DNA of 64,000 bases, from assembly GCA_933207985.1 (NCBI GenBank), contig OW240916.1, forward strand, positions 292,873,310 through 292,937,309, given 5' to 3'. Position numbers and translations under genes: made by a program. Within the stretch, counting starts at the first letter, position 1. The number at the start of each line of letters is the position of its first letter. This DNA is from Pelobates cultripes (taxonomy: Eukaryota > Chordata > Amphibia > Anura > Pelobatidae). The notes under the pieces were generated by a model. It did not search any database, was not told the DNA's origin, and worked only from the letters and a program-made list of their open reading frames with translations. Below, piece by piece: positions 1 to 10,737 of the stretch.

Positions 1-535
1 TGTAGACTACTGGTGGAGGCAAGAACACTTCACACAATTTCCCCAGAAATTGTAGCTTTTCTAGTTACATATAAAATGTCCTGATACCCCTCAAATTTCA
101 AGCATTTCAGACACCACATATTTAGACATTTATATCTTAACTAAAACGGTATTAAGGAACACTGTATGTTTTAATATCTTAACATAAAATTACTGTATAA
201 TTTGCCACCTTTTTTATTTTTATTTATTATTTTATTCATGTATATTGGAATTTTTGAAGCAATTCTTAGTCTACTTTTCCCACTCCCCTATCTGAGTGCC
301 CTCTTTAGTCATACTGTGAGGTATCTGACCTCACTATTGCAGCCATTTGAAGCAAAACAGACAGTGAACCAGATATCTTACAATCTGACCCAACCGAAGG
401 CGTAAAAAGATGGTTGTAAAGATTGTCAGTATTAAAAATAATTGACGACATAGCATCAAAACCTTCTTCCAACATTATTTGGGATATTTCTAGGGTATTT
501 TCCTTTGTCGCAGGTACAGGATAGCTTTCAATCAT

Positions 536-721
536 TTAAAGGAACAATTGCTTCTCACAGGAAAACATTGGGAGGCTACTACACATGTGCGTAATTAAAG
601 CATTGCTTTTCCTGCAGTAAGGAAATCCTTTCAGCTGCTAGGTTAAAAAGGTGGAGGGGGGATATGGCACCCACACCACTTTGACATTTTAGTATTCTGG
701 GTGACTATAGAGTCCCTTTAA
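536..721. mobile_element. Short T2/Kolobok-like MITE
   Basis: It begins TTAAAGGAACAA and ends CTATAGAGTCCCTTTAA, so it has inverted TTAAAGG termini and TTAA at both ends. There is no coding capacity. Family assignment follows the TTAAAGGRR end known for Xenopus T2 MITEs. Confidence 0.6.
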
Positions 722-1010
722 ATGTATGTACCTTAGTTACATACTATCTCGGTCTCATGTTTATTTTCTAAAAAATATATGTCTCAACACATACTGACTA
801 ATTGTTTTTCTCTTGTATTCTCTCCCCCAACCCCTTCGTTGTAATTCCGCACTTTGGAGCCATATTTGCAAATTCATACATAATTATCTATATGCTTAAT
901 GCAAAAGTTAGTCACTTTAATATATGTATATCAAATGTATTTGTTTTCCAAGGATTTTAATATCTTCTCTTTTGGAAATGTAGTCTACTTACTATATTCT
1001 ATACTGAATA

Positions 1011-1750
1011 CTATACGCACCAAAACAACTTCAGCTTAATGAAGCAGTATTGGTGTATAAATTATGCTCATGCAGGCTCACTGCTCAATTCTCTTGTTAT
1101 TTAGGAGTGAAATCACTTTGTTTATAGAGCCCTAGTCACACCTCCCGGCATGTGACTTGTATACCTCCCAGCATTTTAAATGGACAAAGAGAGACAATAT
1201 AATTTTACGGGTGTGGATGGGGGCAGGGGTGTCATGAGAAATTTTATGTGACTTACAAATAGCAATTTATGTTACTAAAATGTAATTTAGACCTAAAACA
1301 ACATATCTTATTTACACAGACTGATGTCTAAACAGACTGATGTCTAAACATTGCTCTGAGTATTATTACTGTGGAGCTCTATTATACACTCAGAAACATC
1401 AACAATATGGAGATCCTAGAAAAGAGGGGCAGAGGGATTAGGGCCCTATATGGGGACACTTGGGATATATGGACTTACACAGTCTTCACAAACACTTCCT
1501 GAAAAGGAACCTAGATATTTTAGGTTTATGTATTGCACATTCTGTTTAATCTAGAATTTCTTCTTATCTCATGCTCTTTTAATAGCCTTCTAGACCCTGC
1601 AGGAGCCTCCCTCGTGTGATTAAAGTTTAATTTACTGAGCATGAGATTAAAAAAACAGTTCTTCGTTTACGGTAAAGTTTACTGCTCATGGAATGCATTG
1701 TAATGTTCTTATACCTATGTTGTTTTGTAACTTCCACAAAAAAATGTTTA
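1011..1750. mobile_element. Degenerate T2-like MITE with a nested element
   Basis: CACCAAAACAACTTCAGCTTAATGAAG at 1019-1045 matches the outer element around 35.42 and 35.87 kb and is the unoccupied form of that site. A second repeat at 1161-1470 (starts ATACCTCCCA, ends GGGACACTTGGGATATAT) is nested in it. The end coordinates are approximate. Confidence 0.45.
1161..1470. repeat. ATACCTCCC-type inverted-end repeat
   Basis: The ends are ATACCTCCCA and TGGGATATAT (imperfect inverted). About 125 bp of its right half (GTGGAGCTCT, TACACTCAGA, GGGGACACTTGGGA) recurs at 56640-56765, showing it is a dispersed family. Confidence 0.5.
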
Positions 1751-2149
1751 AAAAAAATTGATGACAGGTCTATTGAAGGCCCAAGCCCCATTACCTTTTC
1801 ACTGATTTGAACAGGTCACGGTGTTTGGAATCTCTTTGTGAAGAATTTCACTATGAGTTTAAACGCTCTAATTCCAGAAGAGTAACTCCACCTCCGTCAG
1901 CATCATTGGGATGTCAAACAAGAGTTTCGGGTAGGCTCATTTCAGTACTCTACATGTTTGGTATCTGTCATGAGCACGCCACCCCGCCCTCCATGTTGCC
2001 CATGTCCTCCCTAATATCCCTCCCCCTGAAGTTAGAGGAGCGATCAGCGGTGTATTTTGCGCAAGACTGACAAGGCTTTTGCCCCCACTGGACCCCAGGG
2101 AAATGGGGTCCAGCAAATATAATGTATATATATATATTTTTTTTAATTG
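1751..2149. other. No gene recognised
   Basis: An 87-codon open frame here shows no family features. The sequence leads into the GT-rich array and may be part of an unrecognised repeat. Confidence 0.4.
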
Positions 2150-2699
2150 TTAGTGTGTGTGTGTGTGTGTCTGTTGGTGAGTGTGTTAGTGTATCTGTGT
2201 CTGTTACTGAGCGTGCTAGTGTGTCTGTTAGTGAGTGTGTTAGTGTGTGTGTGTCGGTTGGTGAGTGTGTTAGTGTGTCTGTGTATTTTTTTTAATTGTT
2301 AGTCTGTGTGTGTCTGTTGGTGAGTGTGTTAGTGTATCTTTGTCTGTTACTAAGTGTGTTAGTGTGTGTGTGTTGGTGAGCGTGCTAGTGTGTCTGTTAG
2401 TGAGAGTATGTGTGTCTGTTAGGGAGTGTGTTAGTGTGTGTGTGTTGGTGAGCGTGCTAGTGTGTCAGTGAGTGTGTGTGTGTGTCTGTTAGGGAGTGTG
2501 TTAGTGTGTGTGTCGGTTGGTGAGTGTGTTAGTGTGTCTGTGTATGTTAGTAAGAGTGTGTGTGTCTGTTGGTAAGTGTGTTTGTGTGTCTGTTGGTGAG
2601 TGTGTTTGTGTGTCTGTTAGTGAGAGTGTATGTCTGTTAGTGAATGTGTATGTCTGTCAGTGTGTGTGTGCATCTGTCAGTCAATGTGTATGTCTGTTA
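2150..2699. repeat. GT-rich minisatellite (GTGTCTGTTAGTGAGTGT-type)
   Basis: Imperfect tandem modules such as GTGTCTGTTAGTGAGTGT and GTTAGTGTGTGTGT run for about 550 bp and continue into the repeat at 2700-3145. Open frames rich in Val and Cys here are by-products of the repeat. Confidence 0.85.
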
Positions 2700-3145
2700 G
2701 CGAATGTGTGTGTGTCTGTCAGTGAGTTTGTATGTGTTTGTCAGTGAGTATATGTGTCAGTGTGTATGTGTCTGACACTGAGTGAGTGTGCGTCTGTCAG
2801 TGAGTGTGTATGTGTATCTGCCAGTCAATGCGTGTGTCAGTTAGTGTTTCTGTCGGTGAAGGTGAGTGTGTATGTTTCAGTGAAAGTGTGTGTTGGTTAA
2901 ACAGTGTGTGTGACAATGACTGTATCGGTCATGACTGTGTATCTGTGAGTGTATGTCAGTGTATGCATCAGTGAAGGTGTGTGTCGGTCAGGCAAAGAGT
3001 GTGTTGGTTTTTAACAGGAAGTGAAATTTAGAAAGGGGGTCTGAGTTTTGTCATGGCAGCACAAAACCAGAATACACCACTGGGAGCGATGTCAGCAGAG
3101 GAGGAATGGGCTGAGGAGAGAGAACTGGGCATCGGCACAACAGAT
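2700..3145. repeat. Left copy of a direct repeat flanking the Penelope-like insertion
   Basis: It starts GCGAATGTGTGTGTGTCTGT and ends CATCGGCACAACAGAT. It matches 9023-9546, including about 135 bp of non-repetitive sequence (3011-3145) with only a few differences. The right copy has roughly 78 extra bases in the GT part. Confidence 0.9.
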
Positions 3146-3461
3146 AACAATAAATAAATAAAAGAGAGAGACAGCGCCAATGAACCTATTAGGCAGCAAC
3201 CCAAAAAAGGGAATCCCCCCAAAACCCTAAAATACAGGATAAAAACAGAGTATAAAAGTAAAGAGGGCTGCGCCAAGCTAAATAAACAGTTTTCAGTCCA
3301 AATGATGATAGTGGTATAATAAAAATCCAACCTAAAAAAGTGTCCTCTCTGCCGTCCTAGGGTACAGAAACAGGATCTTCAGGTATGATATAAAAGATAA
3401 AAGGAGAGAGCAACCGATAGTGCAGATTGTCTGTATCAAGTGAAGTAAAATATGAATAATA

Positions 3462-5021
3462 CAGGGAGTGCAGAATTATTAGGCAAGTTGTATTTTTGAG
3501 GATTAATTTTATTATTGAACAACAACCATGTTCTCAATGAACCCAAAAAACTCATTAATATCAAAGCTGAATATTTTTGGAAGTAGTTTTTAGTTTGTTT
3601 TTAGTTATAGCTATGTTAGGGGGATATCTGTGTGTGCAGGTGACTATTACTGTACATAATTATTAGGCAACTTAACAAAAAACAAATATATACCCATTTT
3701 CAATTATTTATTATTACCAGTGAAACCAATATAACATCTCAACATTCACAAATATACATTTCTGACATTCAAAAACAAAACAAAAACAAATCAGTGACCA
3801 ATATAGCCACCTTTCTTTGCAAGGACACTCAAAAGCCTGCCATCCATGGATTCTGTCAGTGTTTTGATCTGTTCACCATCAACATTGCGTGCAGCAGCAA
3901 CCACAGCCTCCCAGACACTGTTCAGAGAGGTGTACTGTTTTCCCTCCTTGTAAATCTCACATTTGATGATGGACCACAGGTTCTCAATGGGTTCAGATCA
4001 GGTGAACAAGGAGGCTATGTCATTAGATTTTCTTCTTTTATACCCTTTCTTGCCAGCCACGCTGTGGAGTACTTGGACGCGTGTGATGGAGCATTGTCCT
4101 ACATGAAAATCATGTTTTTCTTGAAGGATGCAGACTTCTTCCTGTACCACTGCTTGAAGAAGGTGTCTTCCAGGAACTGGCAGTAGGACTGGGAGTTGAG
4201 CTTGACTCCATCCTCAACCCGAAAAGGCCCACAAGCTCATCTTTGATGATACCAGCCCAAACCAGTACTCCACCTCCACCTTGCTGGCGTCTGAGTCGGA
4301 CTGGAGCTCTCTGCCCTTTACCAATCCAGCCACGGGCCCATCCATCTGGCCCATCAAGACTCACTCTCATTTCATCAGTCCATAAAACCTTAGAAAAATC
4401 AGTCTTGCGATATTTCTTGGCCCAGTCTTGACGTTTCAGCTTGTGTCTTGTTCAGTGGTGGTCGTCTTTCAGCCTTTCTTACCTTAGCCATGTCTCTGAG
4501 TATTGCACACCTTGTGCTTTTGGGCACTCCAGTGATGTTGCAGCTCTGAAATATGGCCAAACTGGTGGCAAGTGGCATCGTGGCAGCTGCACGCTTGACT
4601 TTTCTCAGTTCATGAGCAGTTATTTTGCGCCTTGGTTTTTCCACACGCTTCTTGCGACCCTGTTGACTATTTTGAATGAAACGCTTGATTGTTCGATGAT
4701 CACGCTTCAGAAGCTTTGCAATTTTAAGAGTGCTGCATCCCCCTGCAAGATATCTCACTATTTTTGACTTTTCTGAGCCTGTCAAGTCCTTCTTTTGACC
4801 CATTTTGCCAAAGGAAAGGAAGTTGCCTAATAATTATGCACACCTGATATAGGGTGTTGATGTCATTAGACCACACCCCTTCTCATTACAGAAATGCACA
4901 TCACCTAATATGCTTAATTGGTAGTAGGCTTTCGAGCCTATACAGCTTGGAGTAAGACAACATGCATAAAGAGGATGATGTGGTCAAAATACTCATTTGC
5001 CTAATAATTCTGCACTCCCTG
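3462..5021 (-). mobile_element. Tc1/mariner transposon with 25-bp perfect TIRs
   Basis: The element is 1560 bp and flanked by TA (3460-3461 and 5022-5023). Its ends start CAGGGAGTGCAGAATTATTA and are perfect inverted repeats for 25 bp. The TIR core is repeated inside both ends (AATTATTAGGCAACTT near 3658-3673; AAGTTGCCTAATAATT near 4820-4835), giving an IR/DR layout. It is inserted in the 3' tail of the Penelope-like element. Confidence 0.95.
3791..4803 (-). pseudogene. Tc1/mariner transposase, inactivated
   Basis: It begins at the ATG at 4803 with a helix-turn-helix N-terminus (MGQKKDLTGSEKSKIVRYLA). WTDEMRVSLDG holds the first catalytic Asp (about 4375), DNAPSHASKY the second (about 4095), and a SPDLNP-ENLW-type block the last acidic residue (about 3990). 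It ends in GGYIGH and TGA at 3793-3791. Breaks seen: a frame change near 4445-4460, a TAG directly before DNAPSH (a Gln codon is usual there), and a one-base loss in the last catalytic block. It should be about 337 residues if whole; this copy cannot encode a working enzyme. Confidence 0.9.
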
Positions 5022-5023
5022 TA

Positions 5024-6337
5024 GTATCAAACTCACAATTTTATAGAGCTTCTGTCCAGCTCTAGGGTAAAGCGCACACAGCAGTATAATCCCCGTTTAT
5101 GGGATATGTGGTGAGTGTCGGTTCTTCAGTGGTATCCAGAAACTCAAAGAGAACAGAAACATGCCAGATAGTGCTCTCTGTATAGGTGTATATTGTAGGT
5201 AGAAAAAAAATTTCGTACTTACAAGGACAGAGCAGTCCAACTGCTCCTTGGTGTCAGCGCTGGTGGAATAATCCCCACCTAAGGATTTCTTTGACTGCAG
5301 AAACTTGCAGAAATGATGTTAAAATCAAAATAAAATAAATTATAAAATATATAAATATATATATAATATGCCAGGGATGTATAAATAAAAGTAATTGGAA
5401 CTATCAAGTAACCAAAATTTAATGTTTATTATACAAAGTTATATTTCCATTAACGCGTTTCGTCATACAGACTTTTTCAAAAATGGAATGCAATACAATA
5501 CCTGGCAGATAATGATTATATAGGCATAGTTAAATACAAAAAATGGCGCCAAAATTTTTCGGCCAATCAGAATGAACATACTTATTTATATATCAAAATG
5601 ACAATATTAGATAAATTACAGATAATACATCTTTTAGTGAAGCATATTTTGTGGTTTTTAATTAAAAACGAAGGTAGAAAAGGGTTTAAAATCACAGAGA
5701 CATTAAGTCACGTGATTATGAGGCATTTCCGGTTTCGGAGGTGTGGCCGCAAGGTTTCATGGGTATAGTAGTTCCCCCATGTGGCGGCCATTATGATAGG
5801 AAATGGAGAAAAGAAAAGAAAATGTAAAATTCCAAAAGTATATAATAAAAAGATCTATAACTAGGAAATAGTAAAATAGATCTGTGAAGATAGCATTCAT
5901 ATAAAAACGAGGACGGGAAGCCTCCAAAAATTGCGGAGTTTCCAGGTCACGTGATATGCGTCACTTCTGGTTTCGGAAGTATAGCCACAGAGCATTATGG
6001 GACATATAGTTCTCCCATAAAGGGACAGAGTTATTAAAAAAAGGGCTTAAATCTGGGTGCAGCATAGGCTAATAAATATAATAAGGGACATAAAAACTGC
6101 TATAAAACCAAAATAAAGTGACAAGTGGCAGAGTAGTTAAAAAAAAAAAAAGGGAGGGGTTAAAAAAAAAAAAAGGTATGAATCTGGACATAGCAAAAAA
6201 AAAAAGAAAAAAAAAAAAGAGGGATCTTAAAGGTAAAAAATGGTAATAACCTTGGTTGTTATTAAAAAAACACTAAAATAGCCTAAAAATAAATAGAACC
6301 ACATAAAATACAGAGATAAAATAAGATACTGCTCAAT
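5024..6337 (-). other. 3' tail of the Penelope-like element
   Basis: Non-coding, with A-runs at about 6140-6235. The minus strand at 5485-5455 reads GTCTGTATGACGAAACGCGT. This partly resembles the CUGAUGA..GAAA core of the hammerhead ribozymes reported in Penelope-like elements, but stem II is absent. Confidence 0.5.
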
Positions 6338-9019
6338 TTATAAAAAATTATGCAGATCAAAGTCTGCATTAAGACCATGGGGTATAAGAGTCTGGAGATT
6401 ATACACCCATTCCATTTCTGTTTTTCCTAATATTTTCTTAATATCACCCCCACGCCAAGGGGTGGAACATTTTCTTATGCCAATACACTTCAGTAGATGA
6501 GTATCTTTATTGTGTATAATAAAATGTTTGGATACTGTATGATTCAAGTATCCATTTTTAATGTTTCTGCAATGTTCGCTCAGTCGAGTCTTTAAACATC
6601 TTGTGGTCATCCCCACATATTGGAGGCCACAAGGACATTCGAGCAGATAAATAACATTTTTCATATTGCAGCTAATAAAGTCATAAATCTTATACACTTT
6701 TTTAGTTCTATTTGACATGAATTGAGTAGTTTTTGATAAACTTGAAGAATCTGTGGTTCTGCATACTACACAGCTTTTGCATTTGTGAAAACCTTTACTT
6801 TGTGGGAAAAAGGAAATGTAATTCATAGTGGGTACTTTTGTGAAATTAGAAGTTAAAATGGATTTAAAATTAGGTGCCCCTATAAAAACAATGTTTGGGT
6901 GATCAGATATAATAGAACTAAGTACATCATCATGTTTTAAAATATGCCAATGTTTATTTATGATCTTTTTGATGGTTTTACTTTTATTATTGAAGTTACA
7001 AATAATAGGGAGAGACATAGGTTCAGCATCTTCTCTATTTTTATAGGTTAAAAGGTCTTTGCGGTCTTTTAACTTTATTGTATTGAGTGTATTGTTTAAA
7101 TCTGACTCTAGATAGTTTTTTTCGATAAAGTTATTTTTTAATATCTCTACTTGTTCATTAAAGTCAGTCAATTCTGAGCAATTCCTACGAAGACGTAGGA
7201 ATTGACTCTTAGGTGCGCTTTCGAGCCATGGCTTGTAATGGCAACTAGATTTATCTATAACTGTATTAACACAAACTTTTTAAAAAAAAGGTTTTTGTTT
7301 GAAGTTGTCCTTCCTTTATAAAAATGTTGAGATCTAAAAAGTTAATGGATTCCCTACTAAATTCGTGAGTTAAAATGATACCACTGGTATTATTATTCAA
7401 ATTATCAATAAAAGCAATAAGATTTTGTTCGGTGCCCTCCCAAATAAAAAAGAGGTCATCTATATATCTAAAATATGTGACTAGGTTTGCCTGCCATACA
7501 TGGTCACCCCAAAATGCTTTGGTTTCCCAATCGGCCATAAACAAATTTGCATAACTAGGGGCAAACCTAGTCCCCATAGCAGTACCCCTCTTTTGTAAAT
7601 AAAATGAATCTAAAAACCAGAAATAATTATTTTTAAGAATTATATTAATACCTTCTATAATAAAATCAATTTGGATAGCAGGAATTTTTGCTTCAAGGGT
7701 TAAAATCTTTTTTATAGCTTGACATCCTATATCATGGGGAATAATGGTGTAAAGAGATTGTACGACACAAGTAACTAATATGAAGTTGGACTTCCAAGTA
7801 AAATTTTGTAAAAAGTTTAAAAGTGACATAGAATCTTAGAGGTAGGATTTCATGAGTCTTACAGAGGGCTGGAGAAGGGTATCAATATACTGTGAGAGGT
7901 TACATAAGAGAGATCCTATCCCAGAAACAATTGGTCTACCTGGAGGTTGTTGTTCGTTTTTATGGATTTTAGGAAGAAAAGAAATTACTGGGATAATAGG
8001 AAATTCTTTATTTAAAAACTTGAACTCATGTTTATTTAAAATATTTAAGTTAAAACCTTTAGTTAAAAATCTGGATAAAATGACCTGTATATTTTTTGTT
8101 GGATCTGAGAGAAGTTTTTCATATACTTTTGTGTCATTTAGTTGCCTTAGAGCCTCCTCTATATACATCTTACTCGATTGGATGACTACTCCTCCACCTT
8201 TATCGGCTGGTTTTATCACAATATCTTTATCCATCTGAAGTTCTTTAATCGCCCGTCTTTCTTTCATTGTGATGTTATTAGAGTCATATTTGCTATATTT
8301 GATTTTATCTAAATCTTTCTGGACGAGTTTTTCAAATAGAGTAAGGGGAGCTGATTTACAATAAGAGGGATAAAATTTTGATTTTTCTTTGAGGTGTGTG
8401 TTTATAAAAGAACCTTGACCTCTTACGGGTGATGGAGTAGGAACTTGTATTTCATCATTTTTACCAATAAAAAATCTTTTTAGTGTTGCCTTTCGGACAA
8501 ATTTATTCACATCTAAAAAAGCCTGAAATGGGTTAAAAGAGGATGTAGGGGCAAATTCTAAACCTTTATTGAGCACTGACAATTGGGCAGCTGATAGAAT
8601 TTTTTGAGAGAGGTTAAAAATGCCACTACTGGCATTGTTTGGAGGTATTATGGTCTTTCTAGTCTCTCTCTTTTTTTCCCGTCTGCCACTTCGTCTTCCT
8701 CTAGGCTTAAAATCCTTTTTTGGGAACGTGATGGGTGCGGTGTCTGTGCTAGTGAGGGTTGGTGGGTACGGATTTCTAAAAAATGATCTTCATTATCAAA
8801 ATTGGAATCAACTGACAGTAATTGATACCTGTTAAGGTGACTGGGGATAGTGGGGGATTTTGAGTAGTTAGAATATTCGTTATGGTCATTGGTATAACGT
8901 GATCTTTGGGGTTTTGGTGAAAAGTTAAAACCAGAGGGGTTGTGATATTTTGGAGATTGGGGTATGGACTTGTAATTATAGTGAGAAGGTTTTCTTTGTT
9001 TTTGTTGATACGTGTTAGT
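6338..9019 (-). pseudogene. Penelope-like polyprotein: RT and GIY-YIG endonuclease (broken)
   Basis: From 5' to 3': a basic N-terminal part (about 9019-8600, needing one frame change near 8690). Next is the RT region with IKPADKGGGVVI and FLPKIHKN/PPGRPIVSGIGS (8582-7836). The RT palm follows with GTAMGTRFAPSYANLFMADWE and the catalytic YIDD in YFRYIDDLFFIW (7829-7266). Last comes a Cys-rich linker (CKSCVVC) and the GIY-YIG domain with VIYLLECPCGLQYVGMT and RLSEH (7262-6338). An in-frame stop (TAA at 7838-7836) splits the RT, and an indel near the A/T homopolymers at about 7270-7285 shifts the frame before the endonuclease. The rest is open, so the copy is fairly young. The N-terminus is missing at the 5' junction. 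Confidence 0.88.
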
Positions 9020-9022
9020 GTT

Positions 9023-9546
9023 GCGAATGTGTGTGTGTCTGTTAGTGAGTTTGTATGTGTTTGTCAGTGAGTATATGTGTCAGTGTGTATGTGTCTGACA
9101 CTGAGTGAGTGTGCGTCTGTCAGTGAGTGTGTATGTGTATCTGTCAATGAATGCGTGTCTGTCAGTTAGTGTGTATGTTGGTGTATGTGTGTCTGTCAGT
9201 GAGTGTGCATGTGTATCTGCCAGTCAATGCATGTGTCAGTTAGTGTTTCTGTCGGTGAAGGTGAGTGTGTATGTTTCAGTGAAAGTGTGTGTTGGTTAAA
9301 CAGTGTGTGTGACAATGACTGTATCGGTCATGACTGTGTATCTGTGAGTGTATGTCAGTGTATGCATCAGTGAAGGTGTGTGTCGGTCAGGCAAAGAGTG
9401 TGTTGGTTTTTAACAGGAAGTGAAATTTAGAAGGGGGGGGTCTGATTTTTGTCATGGCAGCACAAAACCAGAATACACCACTGGGAGCGATGTCAGCAGA
9501 GGAGGAATGGGCTGAGGAGAGAGAACTGGGCATCGGCACAACAGAT
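9023..9546. repeat. Right copy of the flanking direct repeat
   Basis: Same orientation and content as 2700-3145. The element-derived reading frame stops being recognisable exactly at its left edge (9022/9023), which makes this the 5' junction of the minus-strand Penelope-like element. Confidence 0.9.
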
Positions 9547-10551
9547 GCAAGTTTTAGTCTTTTGTTTGGGATTTATTTTATTTTTTGGGAGGATGGGGGC
9601 AGGGGGTAAGGGGTGCAGAATAGAATGGCTTCTTTGGACTAAAAACACGACACACTGTTTTTTGGTTGGAGTATACCTTTAATGCCCAAAGAGTCAAATT
9701 AATAATTTTTGGTGTGGCAGCTCCAGGCTCATGCTTTGAAGTAGGCCATAACAGCCACAATATAAATGTAATTTTTTCCTTTATCTATTATGAAGGCAGC
9801 TGCAACTACACTGGGGCTCCATTGTGTGAAATAGTGTTTACATGTTAATGGAGCCCCACTATTTAGCCTATGCAGAGCACAGAGGCTGCATTTAAAATTA
9901 TCTGAAATAAGTCAGATATGTGAATATCTGAAATCAAAAGCAAACTCTTTTTTAAAATTTTTTATTTTATTTCTTCAAGCACATTTTCCGACCATATGTA
10001 GCACACCATCTAATTTTGGAGCCTTTAGCTAGCCAGCAGGAGTGAGCTTGTTTAAAACTTGCTGACAAGGGATTGAAAGCAGGCTTTTCTGAATCTGACT
10101 GCCCTATTCAGCAGTTGTGCTGCTCCCAGAGGATGCAAAGAATGGGCTAATAATGTGCAGTTTTGGAAAGCAGCCAAACAGTGATTTATATGAAGGGGCG
10201 AGAGCTATAGATACTTGGTTTTAGCTCCCTGGTAGTATAGAGGTTGGAGGAGGGGAATATTTTAAAATAGAAAGGTTCAAGGATAAAATGAATCGTTCTG
10301 GGTGAGTTAAAAAGTAAGACTGGTTAAAAAGGCATTGGTCTATAATAACAACAACATGTGCTCAGATACAGAATATATATCATAAATGAAAACATAAAAT
10401 CATACAATATATATTGTCCGCTCTGTGAAAGACATAACAGATACATCACACAGAACTGCAGGACGTGTTGCTGCTAAACAAAGTGTATCTAAAAATGCAA
10501 ACATCTGAGTAGATTCCAGAAATAGAAACTGAATTTACCAATTATATACAT
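9547..10551. other. No gene recognised
   Basis: AT-rich sequence with small open frames that lack family features. No clear repeat ends were seen. Confidence 0.5.
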
Positions 10552-10700
10552 TTTTTTTAACCAAACTTTTGTTTATTGGTTTTAAAGCATATTATGGGAT
10601 ACAGAATAAAGAAAAGGAGGGGGGTGGGGGAACTAGACATAATGTGATACAGTAGCAATATCAATAGCCATGAACATTCCAAGTTTCACCATGGTATCTC

Positions 10701-10737
<37 letters not shown>

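Larger units (their letters stand above)
3146..9022 (-). mobile_element. Penelope-like retroelement, 5'-truncated, with mariner insert
   Basis: The body lies between two direct repeats. Coding sequence occupies about 6338-9019; the 3' tail runs to 3146 and is interrupted by a mariner element at 3462-5021. The reverse transcriptase plus C-terminal GIY-YIG layout is specific to Penelope-like elements, which are retroelements without integrase or apurinic endonuclease. The sequence resembles the vertebrate Neptune-like group, but the clade is not proved. Confidence 0.85.
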
